Assembly: GCA_016871575.1 (NCBI GenBank)
Contig: VHCW01000018.1
Coordinates: 1-59,681, forward strand
DNA length: 59,681 nt
Direction of reading: 5' to 3'
DNA from: Verrucomicrobiota bacterium
GTDB lineage: Bacteria > Verrucomicrobiota > Verrucomicrobiia > Palsa-1439
The position numbers and the translations under genes are program-made. Positions 14,862-23,528 of this stretch are shown here, piece after piece (positions within the stretch are counted from its first letter, which is position 1; every line of letters starts with the position of its first letter). The notes below the pieces were generated by a model that was not told where the DNA came from, did not search any database, and saw only the letters and a program-made list of their open reading frames with translations.

Positions 14862-16025
14862 TCAGGCGACAACTTCGAGCAGCAGCCCCTTGAGGTATTC
14901 TGTTTCCGGAACGCCGAGCAGGATCGGATGATCGGGGGATTGTGCCAGCGGCTTCACCAGGCGCACCATCTTGCGAGCGTCAGCCGCAGCGTCCATCACC
15001 ACCTCGCGCAACAACTCCGCCCGAATGTGGTGTGAACAGGTAAACGTCGCCAACAAGCCGCCCGGCGAAAGCATCTTCAGCGCGCGGAGATTGATTTCCT
15101 TGTACCCGCGCAACGCGTCGTCCACGTGTTGCTTCGTGCGCGTGAAGGTCGGCGGGTCCAGCACGATGACATCGAACTGCCGTTTCTCGGCGTCGTACTT
15201 CTTCAGCGTGTCGAAAGCGTTCGCACACACGAACTCGATCTTGCCAGGCAGGCCGTTCAACTCAGCGTTCTGTCGGGCGCGCGCGACGGCGACTTCGGAG
15301 ATCTCCACGGCCTCGACGCTCGCCGCCCCGGCCTGCGCAGCGCAGAGCGCGAAACCGCCGTGGTAGCTGAAACAATCGAGCACACGCTTGCCGGCGCAAC
15401 GATGGGCGATGTCGGCGTAATTGTCGGCTTGATCGAGAAAGAAACCGGTCTTCTGGTCGTCAAGCAGGTGTACAGCGAATCGGACGCCGCCAACCCGGAC
15501 GGTTGCGTTCCCGTCGGATTCCCCAAAGAGCACCCCCTTGGATTCCGCCAGTCCTTCCAGTTTCCGCGTCGGGACATCGCTGCGCTCGATGATTGCCTTT
15601 GGCTGAAACAGTTCGCAGGCAAGCTCGGCCAACATTGCTTTGCGCTGGTCAATGCCGAGCGTCAACGCCTGCAAGACGAGGTTCTCGCCAAACTTGTCGA
15701 GGATCAGACCGGGCAATTGGTCGCCCTCGGAAAACACCAGCCGTTGCGCGTCGCCCGTCGGACGCAAAGCAGCGGCCGCCTGCAGGCGGCGACGAAAGAA
15801 ATCCTTGTCGAGTTCCACTTTGTGCGCAGCGAACCGGCGAACGACAATCTGGGAATTGCGGTTCAGCAGCCCCACGCCGAGACTGCGTTTCCGGTGATCG
15901 AGAATCTCAACAGTGTCACCATCCCGCGCGTCGGCGCTGATGGCGGCAATCTCGCCGGCATAGACCCAACAATGGCCTGCGACGAGACGGCGGTGTTTGC
16001 CGGGCTTGAGCGCTATGGCGGGCAT
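14862..16025 (-). CDS. rlmI: 23S rRNA m5C1962 methyltransferase (RlmI-like)
   Basis: This is a protein of about 387 residues with an N-terminal PUA domain (LKPGKHRRLVAGHCWVYAGEI) and a Rossmann methyltransferase. Motif I is VLDCFSYHGGFAL, the catalytic motif is VLDPPTFTRTK, and TFTCSHH supplies the motif VI cysteine. This matches the RlmI/RlmO group, which methylates C1962 of 23S rRNA. The start is taken as ATG 16025, which has an AGGA at about 10 nt; an in-frame ATG at 16034 is possible. The gene overlaps the 3' end of kamA by 13 nt, so the two are co-transcribed. Confidence 0.88.
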   Translation of the reverse strand: MPAIALKPGKHRRLVAGHCWVYAGEIAAISADARDGDTVEILDHRKRSLGVGLLNRNSQIVVRRFAAHKVELDKDFFRRRLQAAAALRPTGDAQRLVFSEGDQLPGLILDKFGENLVLQALTLGIDQRKAMLAELACELFQPKAIIERSDVPTRKLEGLAESKGVLFGESDGNATVRVGGVRFAVHLLDDQKTGFFLDQADNYADIAHRCAGKRVLDCFSYHGGFALCAAQAGAASVEAVEISEVAVARARQNAELNGLPGKIEFVCANAFDTLKKYDAEKRQFDVIVLDPPTFTRTKQHVDDALRGYKEINLRALKMLSPGGLLATFTCSHHIRAELLREVVMDAAADARKMVRLVKPLAQSPDHPILLGVPETEYLKGLLLEVVA

Positions 16026-17158
16026 GGGACGCATTCCTCGTTTCGCTCGGGGTATTCGTACAGTTCGCCTTCGTGATTGCGAATGAGGACGCGCTGCTTG
16101 TCGTGAGCGGCGACCGTGACGGGACCGACGGGAATTTTCCCGCCGCCGCCGGGGGCGTCAATGACGTATTCGGGGACAGCGTAGCCGGTCGTGTGGCCGC
16201 GCAGCGACTCCATGATCTTGATGCCTTGGCGAACGGAGGTGCGAAGATGATCCGTGCCGCGAACGAGGTCGCACTGGTAGATGTAGTACGGACGGACACG
16301 CATCACCAGCAGCTTGTGCATCAAGGATTTCATGACGACCGGATCATCGTTGACGCCGCGCAGCAGCACGGTCTGGTTGCCGAGCGGAATGCCGGCATCG
16401 GCAAGCCGCCCGCAGGCGGCGGCCATTTCCGTCGTGGCTTCACGCGGATGATTGGTGTGGATGCTCATCCAGAGCGGATGAAACTGTTTCAGCATCGCGC
16501 ACAGTTCGGGCGTAATGCGTTGCGGCAGGAACACGGGAACCCGGCTTCCGATCCGGAGAATCTCGACGTGGGGAATGGCGCGCAGTTCTGCAAGAAGATG
16601 CTCAAGCCGTTCGTCGCTCAACAAGAGCGGGTCGCCGCCGCTGAGCAACACGTCACGAACCTCTGCGTGGCGACGAATGTACTCGATGGCCGCGCTGAAA
16701 TCCGTTTCGAGTTGCCGTTCCCCCACCCCGCTGACCACCCGGCTCCGGGTGCAATACCGGCAATAGGACGCGCATCGGTCCGTGACGAGAAAGAGCACAC
16801 GATCCACATACCGGTGCACCAAGCCCGGCACCGGCATTCGTTCGTCCTCGCCGCAGGGATCAGTCAGTTCCCACGGCGCAACCGCGGTTTCCTCAACGCG
16901 CGGAATCACTTGCCGGCGAATCGGGCAATGCGGGTCGGACCGGTTAATCAGGTTGAAGAAATATGGTGTGATACCCAAAGCGAGCTTTTTTCCGGCTAAC
17001 AGCGTGCCCTCACGTTCCTCGGTCGTGAGCGGGAGGAGCGTTTCCAGTGTTTCCAAAGTGGTGATGCGGTGACGAAGCTGCCAGCGCCAGTCGTTCCAAT
17101 CCGACGGCGCGACGTCTGACCACAATCCATTACTTCCTCCGGATTCGTCGGCTTGCAT
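16013..17158 (-). CDS. kamA: Lysine 2,3-aminomutase
   Basis: This 381-residue radical-SAM and PLP enzyme is expected to convert L-lysine to L-beta-lysine. The cluster motif is C129-x3-C133-x2-C136 in RCASYCRYCTRSR. The PLP lysine is K341 in DAPGGGGK. The two aspartates that hold substrate lysine in the Clostridium enzyme are present as D297 (YQCD) and D334 (VIDAP). This separates it from EpmB. No beta-lysine acetyltransferase (AblB) is in view. ATG 17158 is preceded directly by a good promoter. A TTG twelve codons in has a strong GGAGGA ribosome site and could be a second start. Confidence 0.92.
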   Translation of the reverse strand: MQADESGGSNGLWSDVAPSDWNDWRWQLRHRITTLETLETLLPLTTEEREGTLLAGKKLALGITPYFFNLINRSDPHCPIRRQVIPRVEETAVAPWELTDPCGEDERMPVPGLVHRYVDRVLFLVTDRCASYCRYCTRSRVVSGVGERQLETDFSAAIEYIRRHAEVRDVLLSGGDPLLLSDERLEHLLAELRAIPHVEILRIGSRVPVFLPQRITPELCAMLKQFHPLWMSIHTNHPREATTEMAAACGRLADAGIPLGNQTVLLRGVNDDPVVMKSLMHKLLVMRVRPYYIYQCDLVRGTDHLRTSVRQGIKIMESLRGHTTGYAVPEYVIDAPGGGGKIPVGPVTVAAHDKQRVLIRNHEGELYEYPERNEECVPCPP

Positions 17159-17167
17159 GTTGGCGGA

Positions 17168-17195
17168 ACTATAGACACGGGAAACAACGTGTCAA
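17168..17195 (-). promoter_or_regulatory. Promoter of the kamA-rlmI operon
   Basis: On the minus strand TTGACA (17195-17190) and TATAGT (17173-17168) are separated by 16 nt; both boxes are near consensus. The -10 ends 9 nt before the kamA ATG, so the transcript would have at most a few untranslated bases. This is the best-looking promoter in the window. Confidence 0.65.
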
Positions 17196-17204
17196 GCGGC
17201 AGGC

Positions 17205-17233
17205 TTGACGGCGCAACCAAGATGCTGTTTCCT
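17205..17233 (+). promoter_or_regulatory. Possible promoter of the phosphoesterase gene
   Basis: TTGACG (17205-17210) is followed after 17 nt by a poor -10 (TTTCCT, 17228-17233), 6 nt before the ATG at 17240. It is divergent from the kamA promoter and would also give a leaderless mRNA. The weak -10 makes this tentative. Confidence 0.3.
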
Positions 17234-17239
17234 CCCTGC

Positions 17240-18067
17240 ATGAAAACGCGTTTGCTTCTCATGTTGTTCTTGCTGTGCGCTCCCCTGTCCGAGGCGCAAT
17301 CCGTGCGGATCGGCGTTCTTGCCGACGCGCACTACGCCGACAAATCATCCACCACGAAACGCGCCTACCGCGATTCACTGAAAAAACTCGCCGCCGCCGT
17401 CACAGCCTTCAATGAGGCGAAGGTGGATTTCGTCATTGAACTGGGCGATTTCATTGACTCGGCGCCGACGGTGGAAGCCGAGGCTGGGCATTTGCGCGCC
17501 ATCAACGCGGTATTCGCGAAGTTTCGCGGCCCGCGCCATTACGTACTCGGCAACCATGATGTCGAGGGCTTGACGAAGGCGCAGTTCCTCAAAACGACCG
17601 GCGCACAGGCAGCACACTACTCGTTTGATTGTGGCGGATTACATTGCGTCGTGCTCGACGCATGTTACCGCGCCGACGGCACGCCGTACGGAGCAAAGAA
17701 CTTCACGTGGACCGATACCGACATTCCCCCGGCGCAGCGCGACTGGCTCGCCGCCGATCTGAAGGCCACCAACAAGAAGACTCTCTGCTTTATCCATCAA
17801 CGACTCGACGTTGAAAACAAATACGCGGTGAAAAGCGCCCCGGTGATTCGCAAGATACTGGAAGGTTCCGGCAACGTATTGGCGGTGTTCCAAGGCCACG
17901 CCCATACCAACGACCTTGTCGTGATCAACGGAATCCGTTACTGGACATTGGCCGCGATGGTGGACACGCCGGGCGCCTACTCGATCTTGGAGATCAAACC
18001 CGACCACTCACTGCGCCTGGCCGGGTTTCTCGGCCACAAGAGCTACGACACAGCCGGCGACCGCTGA
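17240..18067 (+). CDS. Exported calcineurin-like metallophosphoesterase
   Basis: This 275-residue protein has a signal peptide (LLLMLFLLCAPLSEA). The five metal-binding motifs are intact: VLADAHY near residue 31, ELGDFID, VLGNHDVEG, CFIHQRLD and FQGHAHTND. The arrangement resembles the ADP-ribose/CDP-alcohol diphosphatase (ADPRibase-Mn) branch, but the substrate cannot be set from sequence. The protein should act in the periplasm. ATG 17240 fits the signal peptide; an in-frame upstream extension would overlap the divergent kamA start. It ends 5 nt before the convergent GH2 gene. Confidence 0.85.
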   Translation: MKTRLLLMLFLLCAPLSEAQSVRIGVLADAHYADKSSTTKRAYRDSLKKLAAAVTAFNEAKVDFVIELGDFIDSAPTVEAEAGHLRAINAVFAKFRGPRHYVLGNHDVEGLTKAQFLKTTGAQAAHYSFDCGGLHCVVLDACYRADGTPYGAKNFTWTDTDIPPAQRDWLAADLKATNKKTLCFIHQRLDVENKYAVKSAPVIRKILEGSGNVLAVFQGHAHTNDLVVINGIRYWTLAAMVDTPGAYSILEIKPDHSLRLAGFLGHKSYDTAGDR

Positions 18068-18072
18068 AAACG

Positions 18073-19989
18073 TCACGGGCGCTTCGGAACTTGTTGAATC
18101 AACCGGCGATTGATTTCCAGCAGCACGGAAGGATTCACCTTGATCTTCGCGCGGTCGTAGGCCAGCAAGCCGTTGACCTCGCCCTCGACATCGGTGGTCT
18201 GCGTGTAAACGGCGGCGGACAACCCCAGATCGTGTCGCATCGGGATCAATGCTTCCAGTTTCTTCTTGAGCGCCGCGAGGAATGTTGCCTCGTCCTGATA
18301 CGTCTGGTAGCCCCAGTTCCGCATCGCGGGGTTCCACAAGTGACCTTCGATGGGCCAGCCCACGCCGCCGTACTCGCCAATCACGATGGCACGGTCCAAT
18401 TTGCCCACCGGCGCAATCGGCACCTCTTGGTACGTATGGATGTCGTAGATGTCGCCTACGTTCCGGTCGAGCCACCCAGACGTGGCGTTGACCCAACGGC
18501 TCGGGTCAATCGCCTTGACCCATTGTGTCAGCGCAGCCGTTTCGTATTGGCCCCAGCCTTCGTTGTGGACGACCCACATGACAATGCTCGGATGATGGCT
18601 GAGCCGATTGATCATCCTGCGCAATTCGAGTTCGTGTTGTTCCGCGCTGGTTGCGAGGCGAACGGGGTCACCTTCATCCCGGATATGGTTTCGCAACGCT
18701 TGATTAAAGCCGCTCGGCATATCCTGCCAGACGAGCAAGCCGAGACGGTCGCAGTGATAATAGTATCGCGCCGGCTCGATCTTGATGTGCTTGCGGAGCA
18801 TGTTGAACCCGGCGCTCTTCAGCCATTCCAACTCCCAAACCATCGCCTCGTCGGACGGCGGCGTCAGCAACCCATCCGGCCACCACCCCTGATCCAGCGG
18901 TCCGTGCTGGAAAACAGGAGCATTGTTGATTCGCAGCGCGGGCTGCTGCCGCACCGGCCCGGCGCCGATGGAAAGCTCGCGCATTCCGAAATACGAAGTC
19001 ACTGTGTCCAACGGCGTCCCGATCACTTCTGCGCGCGCATAGGCGGCGCGTTCCTTTGCGCCAAACGCAGGACTGGGCGGCACCGGCTTGACCCGCACCA
19101 GTTCAGCGGTCAGGTCGTACAGGAATGGCGAATCCACCGACCACAAACGCAACTCAGACAAGTCCAGCCAGCCCTCGCGATTGATTCGCACGATGGTTGT
19201 CCCGACGGCTTTGCCCTTCGCTTTCGCCGTGAAACGGACGGCCAACGTATTGCCGGGGAGCGCCTCGTTGAGCAGTGCCGTCACGCGCAGCCGTTGGCTT
19301 TCCACATCCGGCGACAGCCGTAGCTCGGCCAGATAATGAGGCCGTGGCACCGGCTCCATCCAGACCGTCTGCCAGATGCCGGATACCGGCGTGTACCAGA
19401 TCCCTTTGGGGTCAAGCTGCTGTTTGCCGCGCGGCTGTTCTCCGTTGTCCGTCGGGTCCGTCACGCCAAGAACAATCTCGTTGTCGCCGTCCTTGAGATA
19501 ATCGGTCACATCAAACGCAAACGGGTCCGACCCGCCTTGGTGCGAACCGACCAACCCGCCGTTGATCCAGAGCACGCAGTCAAAATCCACCGCGCCAAAG
19601 TGCAAGAGCACACGGTTCTCCTTCCACGCCGGTGGAATTTTCACAGCGCGACGGTACCAGAGACGGTCGGCGGGTGTGAGTGGCTTGCCGACGCCGGAAA
19701 GTGCCGACTCGACGGCAAACGGCACCAGAATCTTTCCATCAAAACGCGACGGGATCGGCGCCGTGCGGGGCGCGATGGCGTACTCCCACAATCCGTTCAA
19801 GTTCAACCAACGATCCCGGACGAACTGTGGCCGCGGATATTCGCGCCACGCGGTATCCGGCGTCAACGCCTTGCCCCATTTCGTCATCAACTTCGGATTC
19901 GCCGGCTGCCAGGATGACTCGGCAGCTTGAGCAATCCCCGTCGCGAAAAAGATTGTCGCGAGCAACGTTGTGCGGATAATCGTAATCAT
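18073..19989 (-). CDS. Secreted glycoside hydrolase family 2
   Basis: This 638-residue enzyme has a signal peptide (LLATIFFATGIAQA). It has the GH2 order: sugar-binding jelly roll (about 60-215, with LNGLWEY, WYRRAV and NGGLVGSHQGG), immunoglobulin-like sandwich (about 215-345) and a TIM barrel. The acid/base is E477 in VVHNEGWGQ and the nucleophile E539 in VIGEYGG. Usual GH2 substrates are beta-galactosides, beta-glucuronides or beta-mannosides, and the motifs do not decide among them. It should act in the periplasm or outside. A promoter-like pair lies directly upstream with no leader. Confidence 0.92.
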   Translation of the reverse strand: MITIIRTTLLATIFFATGIAQAAESSWQPANPKLMTKWGKALTPDTAWREYPRPQFVRDRWLNLNGLWEYAIAPRTAPIPSRFDGKILVPFAVESALSGVGKPLTPADRLWYRRAVKIPPAWKENRVLLHFGAVDFDCVLWINGGLVGSHQGGSDPFAFDVTDYLKDGDNEIVLGVTDPTDNGEQPRGKQQLDPKGIWYTPVSGIWQTVWMEPVPRPHYLAELRLSPDVESQRLRVTALLNEALPGNTLAVRFTAKAKGKAVGTTIVRINREGWLDLSELRLWSVDSPFLYDLTAELVRVKPVPPSPAFGAKERAAYARAEVIGTPLDTVTSYFGMRELSIGAGPVRQQPALRINNAPVFQHGPLDQGWWPDGLLTPPSDEAMVWELEWLKSAGFNMLRKHIKIEPARYYYHCDRLGLLVWQDMPSGFNQALRNHIRDEGDPVRLATSAEQHELELRRMINRLSHHPSIVMWVVHNEGWGQYETAALTQWVKAIDPSRWVNATSGWLDRNVGDIYDIHTYQEVPIAPVGKLDRAIVIGEYGGVGWPIEGHLWNPAMRNWGYQTYQDEATFLAALKKKLEALIPMRHDLGLSAAVYTQTTDVEGEVNGLLAYDRAKIKVNPSVLLEINRRLIQQVPKRP

Positions 19990-19995
19990 GCGCGA

Positions 19996-20024
19996 AGATT
20001 AGATTTCCTCCGTCCGAATGTCAA
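19996..20024 (-). promoter_or_regulatory. Putative promoter of the GH2 gene
   Basis: On the minus strand TTGACA (20024-20019) and TAATCT (20001-19996) are 17 nt apart, ending 6 nt before the GH2 ATG. A GGAGGAAA run lies within the spacer, too far from the ATG to act as a ribosome site. Confidence 0.45.
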
Positions 20025-20035
20025 CAGCGACGGCC

Positions 20036-21367
20036 TCAGTTCCGTTTTGGGAACGTGTACAATTGCAGCATGGATGGCGGAGGGAGTTCGCCTTCGCGGG
20101 GTTTGTCCCGATTCGCGTCCAGCGTTTCCCATCGCAGGACATACCGGGCGTCGGATTGCCCGCGGTCCTCGGCAGAGCGAACGCGCATTCCGGGAAATGT
20201 CGAGCGAAGCGGCCCCATCGAAGTTCGTGGCGGACGGTATCGCCCGATGGGCTTCAGTGTTGCTTCGTCGAGAAACCAGCCCCCGGAGCCGTACTCGCGG
20301 TGACTCCATGTCTGCGCCAGTTTGCCGTCGCCGGTGAGACTCACCGGTGACACGCTGATACCGAAGCCGATTGTGCCGCCGCCGGAAAAGTCCCATCGCC
20401 ACTTCCACCCGCTGGCCTGCACAATCTTCCATCCGTTCGCTTCCCGTCGCGCATTGTAAAGCTGTGTGTGGCCGTTGGTGTCGTGCTTGTGATAGCTGAG
20501 AATGACGCGCCCGGTGGAATCGAAACCGATTTTCGTGTTGCCGTTGATGATCCCACCCTTGACTGGGACCGGGTCCACAATCTCAGATGTGGCGGCCGTG
20601 ATGGGAAGCGTGAGGTGTTTGCCATCGCTAGTCTCCCAATGAACAAGGTCTTTACTGCGCGCGTAACAGAGGTCGTGGTTCGTGGCGCAGTCCGGCGTGT
20701 CGCGCCAGACCCAGCACAGGTGGTAATCGCCGTCAGGTCCCTTGACCGGACCGACACTGTAGGCATTGCACCGGTTCTGGCCGTCGAGAAGCGGCGTGTC
20801 CAGCAATCGTTTCCATGTGCGCGTGGCCGGGTCGTAACGATTGTAGTAATCCACACCGTTGCCGCTGCGACCGTGCCGATAGGCGAAGATCAACTCGCCG
20901 GAGCCGCCGCGAAGAAAACGCGGGTAGGTGCAACGGTCTTCGTGGTCGCTAATCATCCTCCCGATCCAGGCGAGGCTTGTCGGGTCGCCGGGGCGTGTGG
21001 TGCGGAAATACACCAGCGGATGACAGTGCATGTTCCCCGTCACGTGCAACTGCCCGTCGGAATCCACGGCCATCGTCACGGAGTTGTGGCTGTCCCAGAC
21101 CAGTTGGGTCGGACTCCATTTTCCCGGTGTGACTTTACCGGGGTCGGGAAACCGGTGAAGACGGAATGACGGCACGTCGAGCGTGCGCCACGCGATGGTC
21201 ATTCGCCGTTCCTTGTCATAAAACGCAACATACTGCGTGTTGCCGTGCGTCAACAACGCAAAGCCGACCGGATGACCCGACCATACCTCGGCGATGTCAA
21301 TCGGGGGCGACGCGGAAACCAGTGCGGCCAGCGACACGGCAGCCAATTGGGAGTTCCACCAGTTCAT
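20036..21367 (-). CDS. BNR_4 family secreted propeller protein
   Basis: This protein of about 443 residues has a short N-terminal hydrophobic signal (AAVSLAALVSAS). The sequence VGFALLTHGNTQYVAFYDKERRM, the WDSHNSVTMAVDSDG block and GNMHCHPLVYFRTTRPGD are hallmarks of BNR_4 proteins. These adopt a seven-bladed propeller, and some relatives are polysaccharide lyases (PL24/PL25 ulvan lyases) that use histidine and tyrosine; the conserved HCHPLVYF here could supply them, but this is inference. It follows the lipoprotein propeller gene by 18 nt and is probably in its operon. The start is ATG 21367; a GTG precedes it directly. Confidence 0.75.
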   Translation of the reverse strand: MNWWNSQLAAVSLAALVSASPPIDIAEVWSGHPVGFALLTHGNTQYVAFYDKERRMTIAWRTLDVPSFRLHRFPDPGKVTPGKWSPTQLVWDSHNSVTMAVDSDGQLHVTGNMHCHPLVYFRTTRPGDPTSLAWIGRMISDHEDRCTYPRFLRGGSGELIFAYRHGRSGNGVDYYNRYDPATRTWKRLLDTPLLDGQNRCNAYSVGPVKGPDGDYHLCWVWRDTPDCATNHDLCYARSKDLVHWETSDGKHLTLPITAATSEIVDPVPVKGGIINGNTKIGFDSTGRVILSYHKHDTNGHTQLYNARREANGWKIVQASGWKWRWDFSGGGTIGFGISVSPVSLTGDGKLAQTWSHREYGSGGWFLDEATLKPIGRYRPPRTSMGPLRSTFPGMRVRSAEDRGQSDARYVLRWETLDANRDKPREGELPPPSMLQLYTFPKRN

Positions 21368-21385
21368 CACGCCGTTTTGTTTGGC

Positions 21386-22489
21386 CTACCGCTTTTTCTT
21401 TTTCTCAACTGGCGGCGGTGGAATCTTGATCACCGAGAGCGTGGCGGGCAGTTGATGTTTCTTGTTTTTGAATCCCGGAAACGGCCAGTCCATGTTCGAG
21501 ACGACAATCTCATCGCCGCGCACCAACGCCTCGCACGGTTGGTCGAGCATTCCCTTGAGTTTGTCGGCGCTCGTCTTCGGGTCGCCATTGGTCACGAGCA
21601 TCCGGACGTTGCCCTCGGGCGAAATCTCCTGCACGGCATTGGCGGCGGAGTCGGCTACATAGAGTTTGCCGCTCTTCGGATCCATGTGCATGCCGTCGCA
21701 ATTGACCATGAACAACGACTTGGCGAACTCAGTGTTGGAAGCCACACGGCCGTCCCGGTCGAACGTCAACTTGTGCATCACGCCGTCGCCGAACAGCCCG
21801 ACATAGAGATTGCCCTTGCTGTCAAACGCAATCCCATCAGCACCGAACCGCCACTGGTCCTTGTAGCTTCGGAACGTGGCAATGACACGCGGGTCATCCT
21901 GCAACGGCGTGCGCAAGACGATATTTTCGTCGTCGAGCTTGAACCGCAGCACGGCGCTGATCAACGGACGCGAATTCTCCACCAGGACGGACTCGGTGAT
22001 GTAGATGTAACCGTCGCGGATGACAACGCCATTGGCGACATTAAGACCGCTCGCCACCAGCACCATGTTTTGCGGCTGGCCGCCCCTGACCACCAGTTTC
22101 CAGAGACGCGACTTCTGGTTCTTGTCCTTCATGTACTGCATGTCGGCGAAATACAGGTCGCCGTTCGGCGCCGCCACGATTCCCATCGGCGCGATCCGGT
22201 CCACGCCCTTCGCCAGCCCCGGATACGGCGTCGGAAACTCGTAGAACTTTTCCGCCTGGTTGTCCGCCGTCACGCGCATCAACAGGGGGGGCTTCGACTC
22301 GTCATTGAAATTCGGCACCGACACGATGATGCTGTTGTCCGGCAACAGCGTCATGCCGTCCGGCGTGTTGCAGTACTCCGGCAACGCCACCAGCAACTGC
22401 GCCTTTCCACTAAACTGAGTGACGGGCGTTTTGCATCCGCACATCAACGCCATGACGGCCAGACACGAGACTATTGCGAAACGTTTCAT
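21386..22489 (-). CDS. Lipoprotein with SMP-30/NHL-like six-bladed propeller
   Basis: This 367-residue protein begins MKRFAIVSCLAVMALMCGCK, a plausible lipoprotein signal with the acylated cysteine near residue 19. A propeller follows with repeated units (DGMTLLPDNSIIVSVPN, MGIVAAPNGDLYFADMQY, DGIAFDSKGNLYVGLFGDG, DGMHMDPKSGKLYVADSAAN), as in SMP-30/gluconolactonase-type folds. The C-terminus is basic (VEKKKKR). The start is fixed by a perfect AGGAGGT ribosome site 7 nt upstream; the long frame extending upstream is not coding. It may bind or act on a sugar lactone or be a sensor; no catalytic assignment is possible. Confidence 0.75.
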   Translation of the reverse strand: MKRFAIVSCLAVMALMCGCKTPVTQFSGKAQLLVALPEYCNTPDGMTLLPDNSIIVSVPNFNDESKPPLLMRVTADNQAEKFYEFPTPYPGLAKGVDRIAPMGIVAAPNGDLYFADMQYMKDKNQKSRLWKLVVRGGQPQNMVLVASGLNVANGVVIRDGYIYITESVLVENSRPLISAVLRFKLDDENIVLRTPLQDDPRVIATFRSYKDQWRFGADGIAFDSKGNLYVGLFGDGVMHKLTFDRDGRVASNTEFAKSLFMVNCDGMHMDPKSGKLYVADSAANAVQEISPEGNVRMLVTNGDPKTSADKLKGMLDQPCEALVRGDEIVVSNMDWPFPGFKNKKHQLPATLSVIKIPPPPVEKKKKR

Positions 22490-22560
22490 CGAAACCTCCT
22501 GTAGTTTGAAAACGCTGTACATGGCGCGGAGTTTACCAAACCGTTCCCATTTCGCCAGCG

Positions 22561-22586
22561 CGAATATTGTCGGCGAATATTGTCGG
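22561..22586. repeat. Perfect 13-bp tandem duplication
   Basis: CGAATATTGTCGG occurs twice in a row in the gap between the hypothetical gene ending at 22596 and the lipoprotein gene starting at 22489. It lies upstream of the latter and could be an operator or slippage product. Confidence 0.55.
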
Positions 22587-22595
22587 CAGCGGCGG

Positions 22596-23528
22596 TCATT
22601 GTTTGGCGGGAGCGACCGCACGGCGGATGTCACGGCCCAGCCGCCGCATTGCCTCGATTTCCCCAAACAACAGCAGGTCGTCAAAATACTCGCACATCCG
22701 ATCCTCGGCGGCGACATCCACCCGGTGCTCCATCTCCTCGACCAATTCGCGCAGCATTGTCCGCCGCGCAGCCAATTCATCGAGGCGCGACATTTTCACT
22801 GTCGAATCCTTTTGACGGTCCCACATCGCGCTTTCCAGCGATTGCCCCGCCAGTTCCGCAACCAGAAACGTCGGCGCCGCCTGCATTGCCTTCGCTGTCT
22901 CCGCCAGGAATTGCTCCACGTACCCCTCATACCGGCCGCGACGCAGTTCCTGCGCCATCTCGACGGCGTACAGTTTCGGCAGAAAACCAATCCGTCGCGC
23001 CGCGTATTTCGAGTACCCGATGGCCTCCAAGATCCGAATCCGCGCCCGCGCCGCGCCGTCAGCGCCGTCGCGGAACACCGGGCCGGCGCCTGTCGGCTCA
23101 AAACGGTCCGCTTCCCCTTGTCGTCGCAATACCCAGAGTTCGATCAGCCACGCGACGCTGTTGGTCTTGTCGTGCCGCTGACAGTAGTCGAGCCAGTGCA
23201 AGGCGAGTTTGTCTTGGCCTTCGGATGCGGCAGCGCAGGCGAAGCGAAGCGCGACAGCCGTGTTTGTGCCGCTGCTGGTGATGGCGATTTCGAATTGCGT
23301 TTGTTTCTCTTTCCATCCAGTGAGCAATTCCGCGGCGCCCCATTGGAGTTCCCAGTCCGCGCGATGCTTCCTCGCCGCATCCACTATCCGCGACGGCTCG
23401 ACCCGCAAGAGGCGTCCGATGGACTCGGATTGCCATTGGCCGGATTCACGGCGGGCACGGTCGGTTTCCCGAAAATCCTCAAACGACGGCAACGCCGCTG
23501 CCACGGCTATGGCCAACAATAGACTCAC
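22596..23528 (-). CDS. Uncharacterised helical (TPR-like) protein
   Basis: This 310-residue protein has a short hydrophobic N-terminus (MSLLLAIAVAAALP) that may be a signal peptide. The rest is rich in Ala, Glu, Arg and Leu with helix-turn-helix pairs such as ALHWLDYCQRHDKTNSVAWLIELWVL and MRRLG at the end, reminiscent of tetratricopeptide folds but without a clear consensus. Its start overlaps the stop of the PH-domain gene by 4 nt, so the two are co-translated. The function is not recognised. Confidence 0.65.
   Translation of the reverse strand: MSLLLAIAVAAALPSFEDFRETDRARRESGQWQSESIGRLLRVEPSRIVDAARKHRADWELQWGAAELLTGWKEKQTQFEIAITSSGTNTAVALRFACAAASEGQDKLALHWLDYCQRHDKTNSVAWLIELWVLRRQGEADRFEPTGAGPVFRDGADGAARARIRILEAIGYSKYAARRIGFLPKLYAVEMAQELRRGRYEGYVEQFLAETAKAMQAAPTFLVAELAGQSLESAMWDRQKDSTVKMSRLDELAARRTMLRELVEEMEHRVDVAAEDRMCEYFDDLLLFGEIEAMRRLGRDIRRAVAPAKQ

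Noticed and set aside
21386-22780. 464-residue version of the lipoprotein propeller
   Set aside because: The first 97 codons overlap another gene and encode no signal; a perfect ribosome site precedes ATG 22489.
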